This document shows positions 26,153 through 33,854 of a DNA stretch of 37,910 bases, piece after piece (the stretch's first letter is position 1; each line of letters starts with the position of its first letter). The DNA comes from an uncultured Tropicimonas sp. (GTDB lineage Bacteria > Pseudomonadota > Alphaproteobacteria > Rhodobacterales > Rhodobacteraceae): assembly GCA_947495685.1 (NCBI GenBank), contig CANLZY010000041.1:1-37910 (forward strand), read 5' to 3'. The position numbers and the translations under genes are program-made. The notes under the pieces are model-generated. The model saw only the letters and a list, made by a program, of their open reading frames with translations, searched no databases and was not told the DNA's origin.

Positions 26153-26266
26153 GTCGAACAGGATAGAGCTGTCCCCGGGCCTGACCAGTCGCCCGAAACG
26201 TCCCGTGTACGTTTCCTTCCGAAACGATGGCACTATGTGCTGGCCGGGAACCGAAAGGAGGACGAC

Positions 26267-26929
26267 ATGCAAAGAGCGCTTGTCATCGGGGCATCGGGCG
26301 GGGTTGGTGCCGCCATCGCGACCGCGCTTGCCAGTCGCGGCGCGGAGGTGACCGGAGTGTCACGCGCGCAGGATGGGCTGGACGTGACCGATGGGGCGTC
26401 GGTGGATAGGATCCTTGGCGCGCAGACCGGCCCGTTCGACCTGATCTTGGTGGCAACCGGCATCCTGTCGCCGCGCGGGGCGAGTCCGGAGAAATCGCTC
26501 GACCAGATCGTGGCGGCGCAGATGGCCGAGGTGATGGCGGTGAACGCCATCGGCCCGGCCCTCATCCTACGCCATGCATCCAGATTGCTGCCCCGGACGG
26601 GCCGGTCTGTCGTGGCCGTGTTGACTGCCCGCGTCGGGTCCATCGGCGACAACCGGCTGGGCGGATGGTATTCCTACCGCGCCTCCAAGGCCGCCGCCAA
26701 CCAGATCGTGCGGACCGCCGCCATCGAGATCGGACGCAGGCACAAGGAGGCAACCGTCATCGCCCTGCATCCCGGCACGGTCGCCACACCCTTTACCAGC
26801 AACTACCCTGTGCATCGGAAGGTCACACCCGAGATCGCTGCGGAAAACCTGTTGCGCGTGATCGACGGCATCGACCCGGCACGGACGGGGTGTTTCCTCG
26901 ACTGGGCTGGCAACGAGGTGCCGTGGTGA
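26267..26929 (+). CDS. Short-chain dehydrogenase/reductase (CsgA-like SDR)
   Basis: The start at ATG 26267 is fixed by a strong AAAGGAGG ribosome binding site 5 nt upstream. The protein has 220 residues: an N-terminal Rossmann loop GASGGVGAAIA (residues 8-18), a central VNAIGPALI helix, and the catalytic YSYRASKAA (Tyr-x-x-x-Lys). It ends with a C-terminal substrate-loop HPGTVATPFTSNYP. This short type of SDR resembles CsgA-like proteins often found next to cryptochromes. Its substrate is unknown. The next gene starts inside its stop codon (GTGA overlap), so the two are translationally coupled. Confidence 0.87.
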   Translation: MQRALVIGASGGVGAAIATALASRGAEVTGVSRAQDGLDVTDGASVDRILGAQTGPFDLILVATGILSPRGASPEKSLDQIVAAQMAEVMAVNAIGPALILRHASRLLPRTGRSVVAVLTARVGSIGDNRLGGWYSYRASKAAANQIVRTAAIEIGRRHKEATVIALHPGTVATPFTSNYPVHRKVTPEIAAENLLRVIDGIDPARTGCFLDWAGNEVPW

Positions 26930-28449
26930 AGCTGGTCCTTGTCCTCGGCGACCAGTTGACCCCGGACATCGCGGCGCTCCGGCAGGCAGACAAGGCGCAG
27001 GACCTTGTGGTCATGGCCGAGGTTGCGACGGAAACGCAGTATGTGCCCCATCATCCCAAGAAGATTGCATTCGTCCTGGCCTCGATGCGGAAGTTCGCCG
27101 ACCGGCTCCGCGCGGACGGATGGCAGGTGGCCTACACAACGCTAGACGATCCGCAGAACGCCGGTTCGGTCCCGGGTGAACTTCTGCGCCGGGCCTCGGA
27201 CACCGGCGCAACCCAGGTGCTGACCACGCGGCCCGGCGAGTGGCGGTTGATCGCGGCGCTGGAGGAGGTTCCGCTCCATCTCGAAGCTCTTGAAGACGAC
27301 CGTTTCCTGGCCAGTCATGCTGATTTCGGCACCTGGGCCGAAGGGCGCAAGCAGCTTCGCATGGAGTTCTTTTACCGCGAGATGCGCCGTCGAACAGGCT
27401 TGTTGATGGAGGGGGACACGCCCGCTGGCGGCAAGTGGAATTTCGACCACGAAAACCGGAAGCCGGGCAAGGATGACCTTTTCCTGCCCGAGCCGCTCCG
27501 GTTCGAGCCTGATCCCATCGTCGCCGAGGTGCTCGACCTTGTGGAGGCCCGGTTCGGCGAGCATTTCGGACAATTGCGGCCCTTCGGCATGGCGACCGAT
27601 CAGACGCAGGCAGATGCGGTCCTTACCCATTTCATCGACACGGCACTTCCCGCTTTTGGTGATTATCAGGATGCCATGCTCTCCGGACGGCCCTTCCTCT
27701 ACCATGCCCTGATCTCGGCCTACCTCAACATCGGCCTGCTCGACCCGCTGGATGTCTGCCGTCGGGTGGAAGCGGCGTGGAGCGACGGGCGCGCTCCGCT
27801 CAACGCAGTGGAGGGCTTCATCCGGCAGATCATCGGTTGGCGGGAATTCGTTCGCGGGATCTACTTCCGCGAAGGCCCCACCTACACGGACCGCAACGTG
27901 CTGGGCCACGATCGCGCTCTGCCGGCGCTCTACTGGGGTGGCGAGACCGGCATGGCATGCCTCTCCGAGGCGGTCGGTCAGACCCGCGAGCAGGCCTATG
28001 CCCACCACATTCAGCGATTGATGGTGACCGGGAACTTCGCCTTGATCGCCGGGATCGACCCTGCCGAGGTGCACCAATGGTACCTCGCCGTCTATGCCGA
28101 CGCCTTCGAATGGGTCGAAGCACCAAACACGCTCGGCATGAGCCAGTTCGCCGATGGCGGGCTCTTTGCCACCAAGCCCTATGTCTCCTCGGGCAATTAC
28201 ATTGACCGGATGTCGGATTATTGCGGGGGGTGCCGCTATTCGGTGAAGACCAAGGTCGGCGAGGGCGCCTGTCCGTTCAACCTCCTCTACTGGCACTTCA
28301 TGAACCGCCATCGCGAGCGGTTCGCCGTCAATCCGAGGATGGGTCAGATGTATCGGACATGGGACCGGATGGACGAGGGCCGCCGGGCGGACATCCTCAA
28401 GGAAGCCGAGGATTTCCTCGCACGACTGGACGCCGGGGAAGTCGTCTGA
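26926..28449 (+). CDS. Iron-sulfur bacterial cryptochrome/photolyase (FeS-BCP, CryB/PhrB type)
   Basis: The product has 507 residues and starts at a GTG overlapping the SDR stop. The N-terminus (KLVLVLGDQLT) is the alpha/beta antenna domain; residues 180-500 are the helical FAD domain (NFDHENRK, GWREFVRGIYF, HHIQRLMVTGNFALIAGIDP, then W-x-x-x-x-Y-x-D-A-x-x-W-V). Four cysteines lie at 345, 433, 436 and 449. Their spacing (88, 3, 13) is the same as that of the four cluster ligands of Agrobacterium PhrB (350, 438, 441, 454), so a 4Fe-4S cluster is expected. Family members repair (6-4) photoproducts and/or act as photoreceptors, as in Rhodobacter CryB. The gene appears intact. Confidence 0.92.
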   Translation: MKLVLVLGDQLTPDIAALRQADKAQDLVVMAEVATETQYVPHHPKKIAFVLASMRKFADRLRADGWQVAYTTLDDPQNAGSVPGELLRRASDTGATQVLTTRPGEWRLIAALEEVPLHLEALEDDRFLASHADFGTWAEGRKQLRMEFFYREMRRRTGLLMEGDTPAGGKWNFDHENRKPGKDDLFLPEPLRFEPDPIVAEVLDLVEARFGEHFGQLRPFGMATDQTQADAVLTHFIDTALPAFGDYQDAMLSGRPFLYHALISAYLNIGLLDPLDVCRRVEAAWSDGRAPLNAVEGFIRQIIGWREFVRGIYFREGPTYTDRNVLGHDRALPALYWGGETGMACLSEAVGQTREQAYAHHIQRLMVTGNFALIAGIDPAEVHQWYLAVYADAFEWVEAPNTLGMSQFADGGLFATKPYVSSGNYIDRMSDYCGGCRYSVKTKVGEGACPFNLLYWHFMNRHRERFAVNPRMGQMYRTWDRMDEGRRADILKEAEDFLARLDAGEVV

Positions 28450-28467
28450 CCCCCAGAAAACTCTGGA

Positions 28468-29409
28468 TCACGACGCCCCGAGGATGTCGCGCGCAATGGC
28501 GTCTCCGCTCTCCCAGGCGCGCTCCGCCCGCGCCCCGAGGCACCAGTCGCCACCCGCGTAGAGTGTCCCCGAACCGTCCCGCACAAAGGGCGCTCCGAGC
28601 GCGGTGGTCACCCGTGCATACCGCCAACGATGCGCGGCGACGTGGCGGGCGGACATGGGGTGAATGCCCAGCCTGTCACCCAACATCGGAAGCATGAGCG
28701 CCGCGATCTCCTCCGGCGTCCGTTCCAGGTTCTCGCGGCTCCAGTCGGGCGCTGCATGGGCCACCCATGTTTGTGCCCCATCACGGCCCGGCTTGGAACT
28801 GTTCAACGCGATCCAGTCGAGGTCGTCCTGCGGGTCGCGTCGTGTACGAAACGGCACTGGCACGTCCTCTTCGAACGTCGCCATCAGGGCCAGGCAAGGC
28901 GCCATCCGCACCGCAGCGATCTCCTGCACCAACGGCTTTTCCTCCGCCAGCAACACCTTTGCTTGCGGTGCCGGCACCGCAACGACAAGTCTTTCGCAGG
29001 TCCACGTGCCCCGATCCGTGTCGATGCGCCAACCGATAGGGGTTCGCTCCACCGCAGTCACTGTCACGCCGAGCCGGATGTCGAGCCCGGTGGCCATGTG
29101 CTTCGCAATCGCGTTCATGCCCGGAACACCGACGATCCGCTCCTCATCGCCGCTGTCCTTCCACGCCGCCGCCTGCCCGGCCGCCTCGGCCTCGCGCAGC
29201 AACGCTGCGAAGCCGTGGGTGCGCGCGGTCACGAACTGGGCTCCGTGATCGAACCGGAGATCGTCCTCTGCCCGGCGCGTCGAAAGCCGCCCCCCGACGC
29301 CGCGAGACTTGTCAAACACCACGGTAGACTGCCCCGCCCCGCGCAGCGCGGTGGCACAGGCCAGCCCGGCAAGCCCGGCGCCGATGATTGCCGTTCCGAT
29401 CTGGGTCAT
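28468..29409 (-). CDS. Renalase-like FAD/NAD(P)-dependent oxidoreductase
   Basis: This 313-residue flavoprotein starts at ATG 29409, whose ATGA overlaps the stop of the photolyase-like gene. Residues 4-35 form the dinucleotide-binding fold (IGAGLAGLACATALRGAG then VVFDKSRGVGGRLSTRR), and RFDHGAQFVT follows, the renalase/amine-oxidase-like pattern. The C-terminus YAGGDWCLGARAERAWESG is the second FAD-contact motif. Substrates for bacterial relatives are mostly unknown. The coupling to a photolyase-like gene, and its location behind the FeS-BCP gene in convergent orientation, suggest a light or oxidative stress setting. The longer frame to 29502 is rejected because it lies inside the upstream gene. 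Confidence 0.85.
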   Translation of the reverse strand: MTQIGTAIIGAGLAGLACATALRGAGQSTVVFDKSRGVGGRLSTRRAEDDLRFDHGAQFVTARTHGFAALLREAEAAGQAAAWKDSGDEERIVGVPGMNAIAKHMATGLDIRLGVTVTAVERTPIGWRIDTDRGTWTCERLVVAVPAPQAKVLLAEEKPLVQEIAAVRMAPCLALMATFEEDVPVPFRTRRDPQDDLDWIALNSSKPGRDGAQTWVAHAAPDWSRENLERTPEEIAALMLPMLGDRLGIHPMSARHVAAHRWRYARVTTALGAPFVRDGSGTLYAGGDWCLGARAERAWESGDAIARDILGAS

Positions 29410-30647
29410 TTCGATACTCCGGTGGCATCGAGGATCTCGGGGATGCGGTCTTTCACCTTGAAGAAACTCGCTGTCGCGTGTGGCCAGATTGCGCTGTCCC
29501 AATCTCGGCGCAACTCGCAGAACGCGATGCCGTTCGCGTCCAGTGCGGCGAGATGCGGGCGCAGCCAGTCACGCAATGGGCCTTCCGGAATGTAGGGCGT
29601 CACGACTTGCCTGGCCCCCGTGGCGGCGGCCCAACCCGCGAGGTTCGTCCCGTTTGCGGCGTAAAGCGCGTCTGTCGGCCGGCCCACACGGGCCGCGGCA
29701 TCGGCAAGGGCAACGCGTTCGAACTCCGCGACAGCCCTGGCGACCGGACGGGAGGACCGCAGTGGGCTTCCGGCGAGGGTCGCACAGGCCCGGATGTCAA
29801 AGGTCGACAGGTCGAACTCCTCCGGTCGACAATCCTCCTCCGTGATCAGCAGGGCAGTTGGCTCGCCCGGAGTCGCAGTGCGAACCGGCCGCAAGGGTTC
29901 GGGCCGAGGGAGCCCGACGGGTTCCTCGGCGACCAGCGAAACCACATTGGAGGCCAGGTCGGACTCCATGGGCGTGAACCGGCCGCCGCTGAACGTCTCG
30001 ATGTTCCACGCCTTGGCTTCATACGCCTTGCCCCGCGTGTGCAGACCGGCAACCCACCGCCACCCGAGCGTGTTCACGGCCGGATCGCCATCGATCAGAT
30101 GGCGCAGGAAGAAATCGGCGCCTATGCGCCATGGGAGGCGCAATGTGAAGATCCAGATCGAAGCGAACCACATGCGGGCGTGATTGTGCAGGTATCCCGT
30201 TTCCACGAGTTCCTGCGCCCAGAAATCGAAACACGCGATCCCGGTGGCGCCGGTTTCGGCGGCCTCGACGCTGGCCCATCGCCGCTCGTCACTTCCTGAT
30301 TGCGCAAGATCCTGTTCCAGACCCGTGCAGTAGGAAGCCCAAACGGAGGGTCGACGTTCCAGCCATCCCTTGAAATAGCTCCGCCAGATAACCTCCTCGA
30401 TGAACTTCGAGGCTTCCTCTGGACCGTGCGCGCTACACGCCGCGATCACGGCTTCCTGCTCCGTCACGAGACGACGGCGGATAAAGGGCGACAAACGGCT
30501 TACGGCCCGGTGGTTTCCTGGGCCGGCATCCATATTGCGTTGCGCGGCGTAGCGTTTGCCCATGCACGGCCGGAATGCGTCGAGACGGTGTAGCCCGGAC
30601 TGACGGCTGCCTTCCACGCTCGTGAAGAGATCTCTCTGAATACTCAT
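29406..30647 (-). CDS. Photolyase-like FAD-binding protein with an unusual C-terminal alpha/beta domain
   Basis: The product has 413 residues, starting at ATG 30647 (MSIQRDLF). Residues 25-215 match the photolyase FAD domain: RNMDAGPGNHRAVSRLSPFI, EEVIWRSYFKGWLERRP, GYLHNHARMWFASIWIF and NTLGWRWVAGLHTRGKAY. The N-terminal antenna-binding alpha/beta domain of ordinary photolyases is absent. Instead, about 145 residues follow the FAD domain (ALLITEED..., ALYAANGTNLAGWAAATGA, VVTPYIPEGPLRDWLRP, FFKVKDRIPEIL), with predicted alternating strands and helices that loosely resemble the missing N-terminal domain. It therefore looks like a permuted photolyase. Repair activity is not proven by sequence. 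It is coupled to the renalase-like gene and divergent from the DCC gene. Confidence 0.78.
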   Translation of the reverse strand: MSIQRDLFTSVEGSRQSGLHRLDAFRPCMGKRYAAQRNMDAGPGNHRAVSRLSPFIRRRLVTEQEAVIAACSAHGPEEASKFIEEVIWRSYFKGWLERRPSVWASYCTGLEQDLAQSGSDERRWASVEAAETGATGIACFDFWAQELVETGYLHNHARMWFASIWIFTLRLPWRIGADFFLRHLIDGDPAVNTLGWRWVAGLHTRGKAYEAKAWNIETFSGGRFTPMESDLASNVVSLVAEEPVGLPRPEPLRPVRTATPGEPTALLITEEDCRPEEFDLSTFDIRACATLAGSPLRSSRPVARAVAEFERVALADAAARVGRPTDALYAANGTNLAGWAAATGARQVVTPYIPEGPLRDWLRPHLAALDANGIAFCELRRDWDSAIWPHATASFFKVKDRIPEILDATGVSK

Positions 30648-30776
30648 GGCATTTGATCTGGTGCGTTTGCGCCCCCTGTCCAACCATAACCCCCATCAAT
30701 CCGAGATTTTGCACGAGACATTGCGCAGGTGCGACCTAATTAACATTTCAGACACAGCCAAAAGGTTCGCCGCGCC

Positions 30777-31193
30777 ATGCCAAGATCCGATCCTGCACTG
30801 ACCGCCACGGCAGACCCCGGCGCATCCGGCGATTGCCTGACCGTCTATTTCGACGGTTCCTGTCCGCTGTGCACGGCAGAAATCAACTTCTACGCGTCTC
30901 GAAAGGGAAGCGATGTGCTGCACTTGGTGGATGTGTCCGCCGAGACCGCTGACACCGGCCCGGATCTCGAACGCAATGCCGCGATGCGACGCTTCCACGT
31001 ACGCCGGTCGGATGGATCCCTGCTATCAGGCGGCGCCGCCTTCGTAGCGATCTGGGAGGCCCTGCCCGGTTGGAGTGTCGCGGGACGCCTGGCGCGCCGT
31101 CGTCCTGTCACCGCCGTGCTGGAAGCCGGGTACCGCCTGTTTCTGCCGGTTCGTCCTACCTTGTCACGCGCCACACGATGGATCACGCGATGA
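30777..31193 (+). CDS. DCC-family (DUF393) thiol-disulfide oxidoreductase-like protein
   Basis: The product has 138 residues, with the DCC signature VYFDGSCPLC (D26-x-x-C29-x-x-C32) near the N-terminus in a thioredoxin-like position, followed by EINFYASRKGSDVLHLVDVS and a C-terminal FVAIWEALPGWSVAGRL helix. The family is named for its conserved D-C-C motif; its redox role is assumed from the CxxC. The stop overlaps the ATG of the next gene (ATGA), suggesting coupled translation. It lies divergent from the photolyase-like gene with a 129-bp shared upstream region. Confidence 0.87.
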   Translation: MPRSDPALTATADPGASGDCLTVYFDGSCPLCTAEINFYASRKGSDVLHLVDVSAETADTGPDLERNAAMRRFHVRRSDGSLLSGGAAFVAIWEALPGWSVAGRLARRRPVTAVLEAGYRLFLPVRPTLSRATRWITR

Positions 31194-31537
31194 CCTTGCT
31201 CGCGCTCCTCGCGACGGCCCTGCTCTTTGGCGGCATGGTCCTGTATTCCTTCGGGTCCGCCGCGTTCCTCTTTTCGTCGCTTCCCGCCATGCAGGCCGGT
31301 CCGTTGCTGCGCCGCGCCTTTCCCCATTTCTACCTGTTTGTCCTCGTGGCATCGGTCGTCGCGGCCTTGTGCCTCCTGTCGAACGACATGACAGGCACCG
31401 CACTGATGGGACTTGTCGCCGCCACCGTGATCCCCACCCGCCATGTCTTTGTGCCAGCGATCAACTGGGCCAACGGGCTTTGTCGCATAAATCGGGTGAA
31501 AGGCCTGCTTCCCCTTTCCCCAGGCATACTTGAGTGA
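31190..31537 (+). pseudogene. DUF4149-type membrane protein truncated by an IS5 element
   Basis: From ATG 31190 (overlapping the DCC stop) the frame encodes hydrophobic segments TLLALLATALLFGGMVLYSF and HFYLFVLVASVVAALCLL, then a third segment MGLVAATVIPTRHVFVPAIN. This is the pattern of DUF4149/TMEM205-like small membrane proteins. At about 31475 the frame enters the IS5 terminal repeat and ends with a foreign tail (LCRINRVKGLLPL...). The fourth membrane segment expected of the family is missing. It may still be translated. Confidence 0.7.
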
Positions 31538-32597
31538 CGGGCATGCCAGGAGCCGTGTAGCGATTGAGGACGGCGATACGGAGCTGGATCTCCGCGACCT
31601 GCCTGCCGAAATCCCTCGCCATCAGCGATTGGCCGAGTCGTTTCATACAATGCATCTTCGTTTCGGCGCGGCTTCGGCGGTGGTATCCACGCCAGCCTCG
31701 CCACAGGGGGCGGCCCAGATATCGCTGCGCACTGACCGCGTCCTTTCGGGCAACAGCTGCGGCGCTCGTCGGCTTCCAGGGCTTGGCAGTCTTGCGCGGT
31801 GGGATCACCGCATTGGGGCCTCAGGCGGCAATCGCTTCAAGGTGTTTTGCATGTCATACGCCGCGTCTGCCGAAACATTGCCGACGACCTGATCGGGAGG
31901 AATTTGGTTCAGGAGTTCGGGCAGCATGGGCGCATCTCCCAAAGTGTTCGTCGGGACCTCCACGGCCCGGACTTCCAGTGGTTCCTCATCGATCCCAATG
32001 TGAATCCTGCGCCGGACGCGTCGCTTGGGGCCACCATGCTTGCGGGCATTTCCTTCGCCGTCGCCTTCGGCTTCGATACCGGTGCAGTCCACTGCCCCTC
32101 GGGGTAGTGCGGCGCAATGCCCGAGAGGGACAGGGAGGATCAGCGGCCCCCTGGACCCGCGATCCGGCAAGCCCACGCTCAGTGTTCGCTGGCGACGCCA
32201 CAAGGTGCTGAAGTCCGGCGCTTCCCAGTCCAGTCCGACCAACCGCAACAGGCTCTGGACAAACCGATTTGTCTGCCGAAGCCGTATACCAAACAGGACC
32301 TACAGCGTCAGACAAGTCTGAATGGCGGCGTCACTGAATTGTTGTTGCCGACCGCGCTTGCCGCTCGGCGGAGGCGTCCCAACCATCTCAGGATCAAACC
32401 CGATCGACAACGATCCCCGTTGCTTCAAGCTGTCATTGTCGGATGACCTGGTCGAGGTCTTATATTTGGTTGGGGCCCACCTGCTTATGCCTTCCGGTTA
32501 CCATGCTGGATTCATACAGTGAATCCCATCCAATGATTTGTGAGACAAGGCCGGGGCAAGGGCAGTCCGGCCATTTCCTGATTTGTGCAACAGAGCC
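31475..32597 (-). mobile_element. IS5-family element remnant
   Basis: The left end GGGCTTTGTCGCATAAATC (31475) and the inverted right end GGCTCTGTTGCACAAATC (complement of 32580-32597) match closely, giving a unit of about 1.1 kb. The minus strand carries broken transposase pieces: GKRGRQQQFSDAAIQTCLTL, then a TAG stop (about 32310) where relatives have Lys, FGIRLRQTNRFVQS, RLVGLDWEAPDFSTLWRRQ, CTGIEAEGDGEGNARKHGG, GDAPMLPELLNQIPPDQV and RDFGRQVAEIQLRIAVLNRY. It also contains a 38-nt hairpin insertion and a further frameshift near 31850. I see no clear target duplication. Inactive. Confidence 0.82.
32093..32130 (-). repeat. Hairpin insertion element, copy F (in the IS5 transposase)
   Basis: On the minus strand: TCCCTCTCGGG, an unpaired middle, then CCCCGAGGGGCA, followed by GTGGAC. 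The insert is 38 nt long and falls between the codons for GPLIL(L) and VDCTGI, which are adjacent in relatives. The stem here (CTCGGG/CCCGAG) uses part of the CCCTCTC block and the loop is longer, so the structure differs from A-D, but the length and both ends agree. Confidence 0.6.
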
Positions 32598-32833
32598 TGT
32601 CATTGTCGCTCCGTCCGGCAGTCGCGCGCCATCGCGTTACGTCAGATAAAGCGTATCCCAAATATTGAAATTCCGAATTGCTTCAACATATCAAGAATGT
32701 CGAAAAAAACTTATGCACCCGATGAGCGTGCCAGGTTCCTGTCTGTCCTGTTGTGAAGAGCCGAAGACGCCCGGTCGTACGGTACATTCTGGCCGGGCGG
32801 AAACATCCGGGACCGGTGGCCGGAGATAGAAAT
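32598..32833. promoter_or_regulatory. AT-rich upstream region of the HlyD-RbbA-YhhJ operon
   Basis: This 236-bp stretch is clearly more AT-rich than its neighbours, especially 32655-32715. It contains a dyad TTGAA (32665-32669) and TTCAA (32682-32686) enclosing AATTCCGAATT, a possible operator. A ribosome binding site (GGAGA) precedes the ATG at 32834. No specific promoter elements are called. Confidence 0.45.
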
Positions 32834-33841
32834 ATGAAAGTCAGAAAACTCCTCTTGCCCGTCCTTGTCCTGGTCGGAGCGGCCGGCGGATACCTCTGGT
32901 ATGACGCCCAACAGACCGACCTTCTGCCCGAGGGGATCGCCTCCGGGAATGGACAGGTGGAGGCGGTTCAGGTGGATATCTCCAGCAAGATCGCAGGGCG
33001 CGTCGAAAACGTGCTGGTGGACGAAGGGGACCTGATCCACCGCGGCCAGAAGGTGGCGATGATTGATCGGCGGGCGCTGGACGCGCAAAAAGCCCGGGCC
33101 GAGGCCGAAGTTGCCAGCGCCGAGAGTCAGGTCGCCGAGGCGAAGGCCGCCATAGCGCAGGCACAGGCGTTGTTCGATTTGTCCAAGCGCGAACTGGAGC
33201 GCTCCAAAACCCTGCATGACAAAGGCGTTTCCTCAGGCGAGACTCTTGACGTGCGTGTCAGCGACCGGGACGTGGCCGAGTCGAATGTTACGGCGGCCAA
33301 AGCTGCGCTTGTCTCGGCCGAACGTACGGTGGACGCCGCCCGGTTCGCGGTAGAGGAAATCGACACAAGTCTCGAAGATACAGAGTTGGTATCGCCAACG
33401 CTTGGGCGGGTCATCTACCGGTTGGTCGAGCCGGGCGAGGTGGTTGGTTCCGGCGGCAAGGTTCTGACCATGATCGACCTGTCCAATGTCTACCTGGAGT
33501 TCTTCCTGCCAGCGACACAGGCGCATCTTGTGGCCATCGGCTCGGAAGCCCGGATCAAGCTCGACATCGCGGATGTCACGGTCCCGGCGATCGTCACCTT
33601 CGTGTCACCGACGTCGCAATTTACCCCGAAACAGGTCGAGACCGCCGACGAGCGCGACAAGCTGATGTTCCGGGTCAAGGTGCGGGTACCACAGGCACTG
33701 GTCGAAAAATACATCGACTACGTCAAGACCGGCCTGCGCGGCGTGGCCTATGTCCGGCTGGCAAGCGAGACACCTGCGGACTGGCCGGACTCGCTGGCCC
33801 TGACAGACCTGGATGCGCTCCCAGATCTTTCGATCCGTTGA
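32834..33841 (+). CDS. HlyD-family periplasmic adaptor (YhiI-like)
   Basis: The start at ATG 32834 gives a single N-terminal membrane anchor (KLLLPVLVLVGAAGGYLWY). The longer frame from 32753 adds a basic leader without support. The 335-residue protein has the membrane-fusion layout: first lipoyl half GNGQVEAVQVDISSKIAGRV..VDEGDLIHRGQKVAMID (residues 38-80), a long Ala/Glu-rich coiled coil (about 82-185), the second lipoyl half (LVSPTLGRVIYRLVEPGEVV) and a beta-barrel. It should link the RbbA/YhhJ inner-membrane exporter to an outer-membrane channel of the TolC type, which is not encoded here. The RbbA start lies 13 nt after its stop. Confidence 0.88.
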   Translation: MKVRKLLLPVLVLVGAAGGYLWYDAQQTDLLPEGIASGNGQVEAVQVDISSKIAGRVENVLVDEGDLIHRGQKVAMIDRRALDAQKARAEAEVASAESQVAEAKAAIAQAQALFDLSKRELERSKTLHDKGVSSGETLDVRVSDRDVAESNVTAAKAALVSAERTVDAARFAVEEIDTSLEDTELVSPTLGRVIYRLVEPGEVVGSGGKVLTMIDLSNVYLEFFLPATQAHLVAIGSEARIKLDIADVTVPAIVTFVSPTSQFTPKQVETADERDKLMFRVKVRVPQALVEKYIDYVKTGLRGVAYVRLASETPADWPDSLALTDLDALPDLSIR

Positions 33842-33854
33842 GGGTGGTGTCGTG

